This document shows, one piece after another, positions 16,760 to 23,916 of a stretch of 49,899 nt of DNA (its first letter is position 1; every line of letters starts with the position of its first letter). The notes under the pieces are model-generated. The model ran no database searches and was not told the origin of the DNA. It was given only the letters and a program-made list of their open reading frames with translations. A program made the position numbers and the translations under genes. This DNA comes from JBBCJT01 sp037190665. GTDB taxonomy: Bacteria > Pseudomonadota > Alphaproteobacteria > Acetobacterales > Acetobacteraceae. The DNA lies in the NCBI GenBank assembly GCA_037190665.1, contig JBBCJT010000125.1:1-49899 (forward strand), given 5' to 3'.

Positions 16760-17095
16760 TCAGAACAGTCGCGCCTCGAATGGCGGCAGCAGATCGGGCG
16801 CGTCGAACTCGATCACCCACAGGTCAGGATCGATTCGGACCTGCCGCGCCACGTAGGCGTCCGCCGCCGCGTCATCGACCGGGTTCGCACCCGTGCCGCG
16901 GATCCAGCCGGCCGCCCCGTCCGCGCCGCGCGCCTGGCTCAGCACGGTCAGCCCCTCGCGGCCGCGCAGCACGACCAGCACGCCGCCGGCATCCGCATCG
17001 CCCCGCCGCAGCACCGCGCCAGGCCGGCCGGCCTGGTCGGCCAGACGCAGCGCCATGGACACCCAGATCCCGGCCTTGACGCGCGGCTCGCTCAC
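16760..17095 (-). CDS. DUF1491 family protein
   Basis: This 111-residue protein matches the alphaproteobacterial DUF1491 pattern: EPRVKAGIWVSMALRLADQAG, AVLRRGDADAGGVLVVL, GWIRGTG, and ADAYVARQVRIDPDLWVIEFD. The function is unknown. GTG at 17095 is chosen because AAGGA lies 8 nt upstream and the alignment-like start is V/M-S-E-P-R; a TTG 12 codons earlier (17131) is the only other option. It is divergent from the small basic protein gene at 17161. Confidence 0.82.
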   Translation of the reverse strand: MSEPRVKAGIWVSMALRLADQAGRPGAVLRRGDADAGGVLVVLRGREGLTVLSQARGADGAAGWIRGTGANPVDDAAADAYVARQVRIDPDLWVIEFDAPDLLPPFEARLF

Positions 17096-17160
17096 GCCGG
17101 GGTCCTTGAACCCGGCCGGGCTCTGCGCCAAACCGGCGCGCCGAACCGGCGAGGGATGAC

Positions 17161-17373
17161 GTGAGCGACACCAAGATGACCGAGGGCCAGCGCGCCTATG
17201 AGGCGAAGCGGGCCGCCAAGGCGGGGATGAGCCTGGACAAGTGGCTGGACTCCAAGCGGCGCGAGGCGGCGGCGGCCGAGAAGGCTGCCGCGAAGCCCGC
17301 CCCGGCCAAGCCCGTCAAGGCCCCCGGCCTGTTCTCCCGCCTGATCGAGCGTGCGCATCGCCCGATCAAATAG
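17161..17373 (+). CDS. Small basic hypothetical protein, 70 residues
   Basis: This is a Lys/Ala-rich protein starting from GTG with a GAGGG motif just upstream. The N-terminal half (MTEGQRAYEAKRAAKAGMSLDKWLDSKRREA) is helical; an Ala/Pro/Lys linker and a short hydrophobic-basic tail (GLFSRLIERAHRPIK) follow. I do not recognise a named family. The composition suggests a soluble or nucleic-acid-contacting protein, but this is speculative. It converges on the cytochrome b561 gene with 5 bp between stops. Confidence 0.6.
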   Translation: MSDTKMTEGQRAYEAKRAAKAGMSLDKWLDSKRREAAAAEKAAAKPAPAKPVKAPGLFSRLIERAHRPIK

Positions 17374-17378
17374 CCGGG

Positions 17379-17915
17379 TTACAGCATCCGGCCCAGCACG
17401 CCGTCGCGGCGGATGAACTGGTGGAACAGGGCGCCGGCGACGTGCGCGCCGATCAGCAGGATGATCAGCAGCGCGCCCCACCAGTGCAGCAGCGACAGCA
17501 CCGGGGCCAGCGCCTCGTTGGGTCCGACCGGCGAGGGGATCGGCACCAGGCCGAACCAGCGCAGCGGAAAGCCCCAGGCATTGGTGGAGAGGAAGCCGAT
17601 CACCGGCATCGTCACCAGCAGCGCGTAGAGCATCCAATGGGTCGCGTGAGCGACGAGCGGGATCGGCGCCGGCACGTCGGGGGGCAAGGGTGGCGGCGGA
17701 TTGCGCCACCGCACCGCGAGTCGCCAGAGCGCGAGCACCCAAACCGTCACGCCGAGACTCTCGTGGATGTTGTAGAGGCGCAGCTTGGCCTGCTCCTCTG
17801 CCGGCTCCAGGTAGACCATCCACAGCCCGACCGGGATCAGCGTCAGGACAAGTGCTGCGGTGATCCAGTGCAGGACGCGGGCCGTGGCCACGTAACGGAC
17901 GATCGAATGCGACAT
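17379..17915 (-). CDS. Cytochrome b561
   Basis: This 178-residue inner-membrane di-heme b-type cytochrome has four transmembrane helices. Candidate heme ligands are H16 (VLHWITA), H51 (IHESLG), H93 (ATHWMLY) and H144 (LLHWWGA); LYNIHESLGV and LHWWGALL are typical of the bacterial CybB family. CybB acts as a superoxide:ubiquinone oxidoreductase in E. coli; the same role is plausible here. GGGAGGAGC just upstream fixes ATG 17915. The gene stands alone, divergent from the next gene by 31 bp. Confidence 0.92.
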   Translation of the reverse strand: MSHSIVRYVATARVLHWITAALVLTLIPVGLWMVYLEPAEEQAKLRLYNIHESLGVTVWVLALWRLAVRWRNPPPPLPPDVPAPIPLVAHATHWMLYALLVTMPVIGFLSTNAWGFPLRWFGLVPIPSPVGPNEALAPVLSLLHWWGALLIILLIGAHVAGALFHQFIRRDGVLGRML

Positions 17916-17946
17916 CGTCGGCTCCTCCCGGCATCGGCAGCCTAGC

Positions 17947-18888
17947 ATGCTTGCGGCGCATGCGGACTGGTCTTCCGACGCGCGCAAGCGATGGCTGACG
18001 CTGGCGCGGCGGCGGCAAGGCACCTGGCACGTGGGGGCGCCCCGCCCGGTCGGCCAAGTGGACGCGCTGCTGCCGCTGCTGCTCGCGGAAGCCGGCGACA
18101 GCCCGATCTGCCTCGGAGTCGATTTCCCGCTCGGCCTGCCGCGCGCCTATGCCGCCCGCCACGTGAGCGAGCCGGATTTCCCCGCCTTCCTCCACGGACT
18201 GGCGCGGCGGCCGGATTTCTTCCGGGTGGCGATGACGCTCGCGGAGGTCTCGGCCGGGCGCCCGTTCTATCCGATGCGCGGGGCGCGGGGGATGACGCGG
18301 GCGGCGCATGCCGCCGCACTCGGCCTGCCGGACGCCGCCGCCCTGTGCCGCGCCGCCGACCGCGCGACCGCGGAACGGCCGGCCGGCGCGCCGCTGTTCT
18401 GGACGCTGGGGCCCAACCAGTCCGGCAAGGCCGCTATCGCCGCCTGGCGGGACCTGCTGCTGCCGGCCTTCGCGGTCGGCCTGCCGGTGCGGCTGTGGCC
18501 CTTCGAGGGGACGCTGCGGGAGTTGCTGCGCCCCGGCCATGTCGTGGTCGCGGAGACCTATCCGGCGCAGGCCCTGCGGATCCTCGGCCTGCGCAACAAC
18601 GGCAGCAAGCGGCGGCAGGCGGACCGGCGCGGGCTCGCGCCCGCCCTGCAGACGGTGATGGCGCGGCTCCGCGCCCGCTCCTCCCCCGACCTCGCCGCCG
18701 CGCTGGCCGACGGATTCGGCGCGGACGCGCCGGGCGAGGACCGGTTCGACAGCCTGCTCGGCGTGCTGAACGTCATCGCCGTGCTGGACGGCATCGCCCC
18801 CGATTCGGTGCCCGACGACCCGGCCATCCTGCGCTGGGAAGGCTGGGTCTTCGGACAGGCCGCGCTGCCCCGCGTCTACCCGGCGTAG
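17947..18888 (+). CDS. DUF429-like hypothetical protein
   Basis: This 313-residue soluble protein has an RNase H-fold-like layout. ICLGVDFPLGLPRAYA near residue 55 and VVAETYPAQALRILGL near 205 resemble the conserved acidic segments of DUF429 proteins. The middle has PMRGARGMTRAAHAAALGL and FWTLGPNQSGKAAIAAWRDLLLP. The function is unknown. The C-terminal codons PRVYPA and the stop lie inside a 34-bp direct repeat (18868-18901) that recurs at the 3' end of the ketopantoate-reductase-like gene 1.2 kb away. The start is ATG 17947, though the family N-terminus is not certain. Confidence 0.6.
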   Translation: MLAAHADWSSDARKRWLTLARRRQGTWHVGAPRPVGQVDALLPLLLAEAGDSPICLGVDFPLGLPRAYAARHVSEPDFPAFLHGLARRPDFFRVAMTLAEVSAGRPFYPMRGARGMTRAAHAAALGLPDAAALCRAADRATAERPAGAPLFWTLGPNQSGKAAIAAWRDLLLPAFAVGLPVRLWPFEGTLRELLRPGHVVVAETYPAQALRILGLRNNGSKRRQADRRGLAPALQTVMARLRARSSPDLAAALADGFGADAPGEDRFDSLLGVLNVIAVLDGIAPDSVPDDPAILRWEGWVFGQAALPRVYPA

Positions 18889-18901
18889 AGCCCCGCCGCG
18901 C
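18868..18901 (+). repeat. 34-bp direct repeat, left copy
   Basis: Starting CCCCGCGTCTACCCGGCGTA, this 34-bp sequence is identical to 20143-20176. The left copy holds the last codons and stop of the DUF429-like gene. The two copies bracket the tctC segment. Confidence 0.95.
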
Positions 18902-19062
18902 CGCCGGTGCGGCGACTGAGGATGCGGGCCTCGCATCCGCTCATCTGGCGGTGGTCCGGGCCGTTTGGCCCTCTCGAAAGGCCGCTTCGGCACATTGGCA
19001 TGGCCGCCTCCGATCCCGCCCGTCACACCGGTGCCGCGGAAAGAATTGGGGGAAACGGCACC

Positions 19063-20094
19063 ATGGCTATCAGCGGCTTTTCATGCCGGGACGCGAAAAA
19101 GCAGCTCCCGCCGACGGCCGCCGGGGGAACGAAGCTGCGGACGACACGTCGTGCGGCCCTGGCCATGGCGGCCGGAGCCGCAATGGCCACCCCGGCCCGC
19201 GCGGCGTGGCCTGAGCGCCCGGTGCGTCTCGTGGTGCCGTTCACGCCGGGAAGCGTGACGGACGTGGTGGCCCGCATCGTCGCGGAGACGCTTTCCTCCC
19301 GGATCGGCCGGCCGGTGGTCACCGACAACCGGCCCGGCGGCAGCGGCGTGGTCGGGACGATGGCTGTGGCCGGCGCGCCCGGGGACGGACACACCCTGCT
19401 GCTGGTGACGCCGACGACGGCCGCGCTGAACCCGCACCTGCTGCGGCGGCTGCCCTACGATCCCATCCGAGATTTCGCGCCGGTGGGACAGATCTGCGAA
19501 TGCCCCTATCTGCTCGTCGTCGATCCCGCGCTGCCCGCGAGGACCATCAGCGAGTTCCTCGATCTGGCGCGGCAGCGGCCCGGCGAGCTGACCTACAGCT
19601 ACGGCAACAACAGCGCACGGGTCGCGGGCGCCGCGCTTGCGCGCATGGCGCAGGTCGATCTGCTGGGCGTCCCGTTCCGCGGAGGTCCGGAGGCGCTGAC
19701 CGACGTCATCGCCGGCCGCATCTCCGCCACGTTCACGGATTTCAGCAACGGCTGGACGAACGCACGCAGCGGCAAGGTGCGCGCCCTTGGGGTCACGTCG
19801 CGGACGGCGTTCGCACTCGCGCCCGACGTGCCGCCGATCGCGGCGACGCTGCCGGAATTCGAGATGCTGATCTGGTTCGGCCTCTCAGCCCCCGCGAGCC
19901 TGCCCGACGAACTGGCGGCGCGGATGTCCGGGGCGCTCAACGCCGTGCTCGATGATCCCGTGCTGCAGCGCAGGCTCGCCGATCAGGGCTTCCGGCCGCA
20001 TGCCAGCACGCCGCAGGCATGGGGCGCATTCCTGCGTGCCGAGCTGGACAACTGGGGTAGCCTGGTCCGCCTCGCCGGCCTGGAGCCGCAATAG
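19063..20094 (+). CDS. Tripartite tricarboxylate transporter substrate-binding protein (TctC/Bug family)
   Basis: This is a 343-residue periplasmic binding protein. A Tat/Sec-like signal (LRTTRRAALAMAAGAAMATPARA) precedes the family start AWPERPVRLVVPFTPGSVTDVVARIVAE. Other Bug motifs are VVTDNRPGGSGVVGTMAVAGAPGDGHTLLL, LNPHLLRRLPYDPIRDFAPVG, GELTYSYGNNS and LLGVPFRGGPEALTDVIAGRI. ATG 19063 follows GGGGGA; the frame continues upstream to 18907, but that part looks non-coding. It sits 3' of the convergent ketopantoate-reductase-like gene and may serve the tctB-tctA pair at 23.4 kb. It is flanked by exact 34-bp direct repeats, suggesting insertion or duplication. Confidence 0.93.
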   Translation: MAISGFSCRDAKKQLPPTAAGGTKLRTTRRAALAMAAGAAMATPARAAWPERPVRLVVPFTPGSVTDVVARIVAETLSSRIGRPVVTDNRPGGSGVVGTMAVAGAPGDGHTLLLVTPTTAALNPHLLRRLPYDPIRDFAPVGQICECPYLLVVDPALPARTISEFLDLARQRPGELTYSYGNNSARVAGAALARMAQVDLLGVPFRGGPEALTDVIAGRISATFTDFSNGWTNARSGKVRALGVTSRTAFALAPDVPPIAATLPEFEMLIWFGLSAPASLPDELAARMSGALNAVLDDPVLQRRLADQGFRPHASTPQAWGAFLRAELDNWGSLVRLAGLEPQ

Positions 20095-20142
20095 CCTCGC
20101 GGGACGCCGGCGGCCTCAACCGACCGCCGGCCCCAACACCCT

Positions 20143-20176
20143 CCCCGCGTCTACCCGGCGTAGAGCCCCGCCGCGC
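20143..20176 (+). repeat. 34-bp direct repeat, right copy
   Basis: Identical to 18868-18901. On the minus strand it encodes the last residues (AAGLYAG) and TAG stop of the ketopantoate-reductase-like gene. Confidence 0.95.
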
Positions 20177-21131
20177 GGGCCGCCTGCCGGTCGAGGGCGG
20201 AGAGCAGCGCCAGTGTCGGCATGGGCACGCCGAGCTGGTCCGCCAGGTCCTGCGGCACGGTGAACAGCGCGTCGATCTCCATCGGCTTGCCGCGCTCGAG
20301 ATCCTGCAGGATCGAGGGCTTGTGCGGCATCTCCGCGCTGCCCTTCAGCCGCGCCTGCACATCCACCTCGATCTCCGAGCCCAGCGCACGGGCCAGCGCC
20401 GCGCCCTCCCGCATCAGCGCCGCCGCCGCCTCGCGGATCGCGGGCTCGCTGTACGTCTCGGCCACGGTGCGGCGGGTGAGGATGCAGAGCGGCCCGTTGG
20501 CGATGTTGCCCATCCATTTCAGCCAGACCTCCTTGCGGATGTCCGGGCTGACCACGCCGCCCATGCCGCCGGCCTCCAGCGCCGCCGCGATCGCCTTCAC
20601 CCGGTCCGACGCGCTGCCGTCCAGCTCGCCCAGGACCACGCGGCTCTTCTGGTTGATCGCGGAGACGACCCCCGGCTCCACCACCGTGCAGGCGGAATAG
20701 ACGGTGCCGCCGATGGTCCGCCCGATGCCGACGGCCTGCTCCACCGCCGCATCGGGATCGAGCTTCGGCAGCCGCGTCCCGGCGAGCGGGCCGGAATGGC
20801 GCTGGAAGTACCACCACGGCACGCCGTTCATCACGAAGGCGACCGGCGTGTCGGGGCCCAGCAGCGGGCCGATCCCGGCCGCGAGCGACGGCAGCGACGG
20901 CGCCTTCATCGTGACGATCACCGCATCCTGCCGCCCGAGCGAGGCCGGATCGCTGCTCGCCCGCACCTTCGCGGTGAAGGTGCCGTCCGGCGCACGGACG
21001 GTGATGCCGCGTTCGACCATCGCCGCCAGATGCGCCCCGCGCGTCACCACCGAGACGTCCGCCCCGCCGCGGGCGAGCCGGGCGGCCCCGTGGCCGCCGA
21101 TCGCGCCCGCGCCGAAGACGCAGATCTTCAC
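20151..21131 (-). CDS. Ketopantoate reductase-like protein (ApbA/PanE family)
   Basis: This 326-residue NADPH-dependent reductase has the Rossmann start KICVFGAGAIGG (GxGxxG, residues 7-12), MNG at 101-103 with the conserved Asn102, and IRKEVWLKWMGNIANGPLC, which carries the catalytic Lys and Asn of the family. True PanE makes pantoate for coenzyme A; members embedded in catabolic operons often act on other 2-keto acids, so panE is not assigned. It starts at GTG 21131, overlapping the creatininase-family stop by 4 bp, and is the last gene of an M20-creatininase-KPR operon. Its 3' end lies in the 34-bp repeat shared with the DUF429-like gene. Confidence 0.88.
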   Translation of the reverse strand: MKICVFGAGAIGGHGAARLARGGADVSVVTRGAHLAAMVERGITVRAPDGTFTAKVRASSDPASLGRQDAVIVTMKAPSLPSLAAGIGPLLGPDTPVAFVMNGVPWWYFQRHSGPLAGTRLPKLDPDAAVEQAVGIGRTIGGTVYSACTVVEPGVVSAINQKSRVVLGELDGSASDRVKAIAAALEAGGMGGVVSPDIRKEVWLKWMGNIANGPLCILTRRTVAETYSEPAIREAAAALMREGAALARALGSEIEVDVQARLKGSAEMPHKPSILQDLERGKPMEIDALFTVPQDLADQLGVPMPTLALLSALDRQAARAAGLYAG

Positions 21132-21931
21132 GGAGTTTCCTTGGCGTAGTGAGCGACGAACTTCGCGCCGATCTCGGTGATGCGGGCCACCAGCTTCGCA
21201 CCGGTCTCGGGCGAGCACAGCCGCGGATCGCCGCCCCACAGGCCGATCGGCGCGGACTGCTCGATCTCCAGCGGGACCTGGATGTCGAAGCCCTCGAACC
21301 GCACTGAGGCGAGGCCGGAAACCTTGAGGCCCATCACCTCCGGCACCTTCTGCGGCTCGGGGATCAGGTCCTTGCGGATCAGCTCGGGGAACAGGTGCCA
21401 CGCCACGCTGGTCAGCGGCTCCGCGCCGTGGCCGGCCGCCTTCTTCGCCGTCTCGGCGCCCACGATGTCCGGCAGCACGGCATACCCGGCACGCCACAGG
21501 TAGAAGGACGGGATCAGGATGCCGCGGCTGCGGAAGATCTCCTGCGTCACGTCATGGATGGCCTGCACGTTGCCGCCATGGCCGTTGATCACGATCAGCC
21601 GCGTCAGGTCGTGGCGCAGCAGGCAGGCGAGCATGTCGGAGATGACCGCCTTCAGCGTCTCCTGACCCAGCGCGATGCCGCCGATCATGCTGCCGAAGTA
21701 GTCGGCGCCGCCGAAGGGCAGCACCGGGGCCACCACCGTCTCCGTCCCCGCCTTGGAGGCCGCCTCGGCGATGCGCACGGCCATCGCCTCGGCCGAGAGG
21801 TAGTCGCCCATGGGGGCGTGCGGCCCCTGGTCCTCGTGGCTGCCCATCGGCAGCAGGATGATGGGCTTGCGCGCGAACACCTCGCGCGCCTCGCCGCCCG
21901 TGAGCTCGCCCATCCGGTACTTGGTCGTCAT
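21128..21931 (-). CDS. Creatininase family protein
   Basis: This 267-residue protein has the creatininase fold signatures ILLPMGSHEDQGPHAPMGDYL and LIVINGHGGN. The family hydrolyses cyclic or linear amides (creatinine, formamides such as FAPy and MftE substrates) using a dinuclear metal site. Glu33, His38, Asp43 and His118 (in NGHGGN) are present, but the position that is His in the classic E-Q-H-G-P-H motif is Gln35 here, so metal binding may differ. The ATG overlaps the upstream M20 stop by 4 bp. The operon context (M20 amidohydrolase, ketopantoate-reductase-like protein, divergent TctBA transporter) suggests breakdown of an imported amide. Confidence 0.87.
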   Translation of the reverse strand: MTTKYRMGELTGGEAREVFARKPIILLPMGSHEDQGPHAPMGDYLSAEAMAVRIAEAASKAGTETVVAPVLPFGGADYFGSMIGGIALGQETLKAVISDMLACLLRHDLTRLIVINGHGGNVQAIHDVTQEIFRSRGILIPSFYLWRAGYAVLPDIVGAETAKKAAGHGAEPLTSVAWHLFPELIRKDLIPEPQKVPEVMGLKVSGLASVRFEGFDIQVPLEIEQSAPIGLWGGDPRLCSPETGAKLVARITEIGAKFVAHYAKETP

Positions 21932-23112
21932 GACAACATGTCCATGGCTGCGCGCGACAGCGCCTGGACGCCCAGGCCGATGCAGCGCTCGTCGGGTTGA
22001 TAGTTGCTGTTGTGCAGCTTGTCGCTGCGCCCTGGCGCGCCCGATCCGACCATGAGCTGGAAGGAGGGCACCTTCTCCGCGACATAGGCGAAGTCCTCGC
22101 CGCCCATCGTCGGATCGCGCTCGACCACCGACGTATCGCCGAACTGGCGGCGCACGGCCGCCATCGTCCGGTCGATCACGGTGTCGTCGTTGACCATCGG
22201 CGGCACGCCGCGGCGGTAGTCGCAGGTGGCCCGCGCGCGCATCGAGGCTTCGAGCCCCGCGCACAGCCGCCGGATCGCCGCCTCCGCGGTATCGCGCGAC
22301 TCCGTATGGAGCGTGCGGACCGTGCCCTTGATGGTCACCGTATCGGGGATGATGTTGTAGGTGCTGCCCCCCGCCATCATGCCGACGGTGACCACCGCCG
22401 GATACAGCGGCCGCACCTCCCGCGACACCACGGTCTGGAGCTGCGTGACGAGGCTCGCCGCCGCTACGATAGGATCGACTGAAACATGTGGGTGCGCGGC
22501 ATGACCGCCGTTGCCGCTGACCACGATGTCGAACCGGTCGGAAGCCGCGAGCGCGGCGCCGCGTGTGTATGCGAACTGGCCGACCGGCACGCCGGGCTGG
22601 TTGTGCAGTGCGAGCGCGACGTCCACCTTCGGATCGTCGAGCACACCGTCGCCGATCATCGCCGAAGCGCCGCCCAGTCCCTCCTCCGCCGGCTGGAACA
22701 TGAGCTTGACCCGCCCCGCGAGTTGCGGCGCGAGGCCCTTCAGCACCTCGGCAACGCCGATCAGCGTGGTGGTGTGGATGTCGTGGCCGCAGGCATGCAT
22801 CTTCCCCGGTACCGTCGATGCCCAGGGCAGGCCGGTCAACTCCGGCATCGGCAGCGCGTCCATGTCCGCGCGGATCAGCAGCGTCGGCCCCGGCCGCCCG
22901 CCTTCGATCAGGCCGACCACGCCGGTCTGCCCCACTCCGGTCGTATGCGGTATGCCCAGCCGCGCGAGCTCGCCCGCGACGATGCCGGCGGTGCGCACCT
23001 CCTCGAAGCCGAGTTCGGGATGGGCGTGGATGTCGCGGCGGATCTCGATCAGCCGCGCTTCGATGGCCGCGGTGGCGTCGCGGATCAGGCGTTCGGGGTC
23101 GTTGGCTGTCAC
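21928..23112 (-). CDS. M20 family metallo-amidohydrolase
   Basis: This 394-residue M20D-type peptidase/amidohydrolase (hippurate or N-acyl-amino-acid hydrolase group) carries IRRDIHAHPELGFEE, RADMDALPMPE, GKMHACGHDIHTTTLIG, MFQPAEEGLGGA and, near the end, GGEDFAYVAEKVPSF with HNSNYQPDE. All metal ligands (His and Asp near residue 100, the Glu pair, the late His) look intact. GTG 23112 is chosen (VTANDPERLIRD); a TTG four codons earlier is possible, and neither has a strong Shine-Dalgarno. It heads the operon with creatininase and KPR genes, divergent from tctB, with a 15-bp palindrome at 23224-23238 in between. Confidence 0.92.
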   Translation of the reverse strand: MTANDPERLIRDATAAIEARLIEIRRDIHAHPELGFEEVRTAGIVAGELARLGIPHTTGVGQTGVVGLIEGGRPGPTLLIRADMDALPMPELTGLPWASTVPGKMHACGHDIHTTTLIGVAEVLKGLAPQLAGRVKLMFQPAEEGLGGASAMIGDGVLDDPKVDVALALHNQPGVPVGQFAYTRGAALAASDRFDIVVSGNGGHAAHPHVSVDPIVAAASLVTQLQTVVSREVRPLYPAVVTVGMMAGGSTYNIIPDTVTIKGTVRTLHTESRDTAEAAIRRLCAGLEASMRARATCDYRRGVPPMVNDDTVIDRTMAAVRRQFGDTSVVERDPTMGGEDFAYVAEKVPSFQLMVGSGAPGRSDKLHNSNYQPDERCIGLGVQALSRAAMDMLS

Positions 23113-23223
23113 GGGAGCTCGCAAAGGATGGATGAGATTTCATGATGCGAGGCCCCGGAAGCGTCGACAAGGTCCGGCCGAACCTATTGCCGCGCAGCAA
23201 AGCGCCATGCCATACGGCCGGGT

Positions 23224-23238
23224 CGCAACTTAGTTGCG
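23224..23238. promoter_or_regulatory. Perfect 15-bp palindrome, candidate operator
   Basis: CGCAACTTAGTTGCG has two 6-bp arms around TTA, in the 329-bp divergent region between the M20 operon and tctB. The same sequence with one change (CGCAAGTTAGTTGCG) lies upstream of the TonB receptor gene at 33697-33711, which argues for a shared transcription factor. Confidence 0.65.
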
Positions 23239-23256
23239 GACTTTCCTGGGGGGAGC

Positions 23257-23445
23257 ATGTCCGGAACGAAACGCCATGCCGGTCCGGCAGGCTGTGCACC
23301 CGCTAGCTGCGCGGGCGCATCCGTGTTCCTGGCCTTCTTCCCCATTCGCGTCGCACCGGCCCGGCCTGCCCGCCCGGTGACGCACGAATCGCTTCGGCGC
23401 AGCACGCCGGCGCGGATCATCAGCCACAGGACCGCCGTTGCATGA
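23257..23445 (+). CDS. Possible short leader ORF (62 residues) coupled to tctB
   Basis: ATG 23257 follows GGGGGGAG very closely and the frame ends in a TGA that overlaps the tctB ATG (ATGA). The peptide (MSGTKRHAGPAGCAPASCAG..., Ala/Pro/Arg-rich) resembles no family I know. The purine-rich site and the overlap could mean a translated leader controlling tctB, which has a poor ribosome binding site of its own. It could equally be chance in GC-rich DNA. Confidence 0.25.
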   Translation: MSGTKRHAGPAGCAPASCAGASVFLAFFPIRVAPARPARPVTHESLRRSTPARIISHRTAVA

Positions 23446-23903
23446 ATTCCAAGATGAACGCCAAGGACATCAGTTCCGGCGCGCTGCTGATCGCGATTGC
23501 CGCGCTCGGCCTCTATTTCAACCTCGATCACCCGATGGGCACCGCGCGGCGGATGGGCCCCGGCTACATGCCCGCACTGACCTTCTGGCTGCTGGGGGGG
23601 CTCGGGCTGGCGGTACTGCTCATCGGCCTGCGCAACGGCCCCGACCGGCTGGACAGATGGGCTTGGCGGGAGCTGGGGTTGATCCTCGCCTCGATGGCGG
23701 TGTTCGGTGCGCTGCTTGAACAGATCGGCTTCGCGCTCTCGATCCTGGTGACCGTCGTCATCAGCGCGCTCGCCGACCGGAGCCAGACCGTGAAGGGCGT
23801 GATCGGCTGTTCGGCCTTCCTGATCGCGCTGTGCTGGCTGGTCTTCATCCGGGGGCTCGATATCCGCGTGCCCTTCCTGCCGCCCTTCCTGGGCTTCTAC
23901 TGA
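23442..23903 (+). CDS. Tripartite tricarboxylate transporter small membrane subunit TctB
   Basis: This 153-residue protein has four predicted transmembrane helices and the TctB pattern: SSGALLIAIAALGLYFNLDHPMGTARRMGPGYMPALTFWLLGGLGLAVLL near the N-terminus, and later LLEQIGFALSILVTVVISAL. TctB is the small integral membrane part of a secondary, binding-protein-dependent importer, usually for carboxylates. ATG 23442 overlaps a short upstream ORF; a second ATG lies four codons in. tctA follows 13 bp downstream. The cognate binding protein is not adjacent; the TctC at 19.1 kb is the nearest candidate. Confidence 0.9.
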   Translation: MNSKMNAKDISSGALLIAIAALGLYFNLDHPMGTARRMGPGYMPALTFWLLGGLGLAVLLIGLRNGPDRLDRWAWRELGLILASMAVFGALLEQIGFALSILVTVVISALADRSQTVKGVIGCSAFLIALCWLVFIRGLDIRVPFLPPFLGFY

Positions 23904-23916
23904 CCGGAGCCCGCTC

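Noticed and set aside
18907..19062. Upstream extension of tctC to an earlier start
   Set aside because: The extra 52 residues precede the signal peptide and look non-coding; GGGGGA before ATG 19063 fits better.
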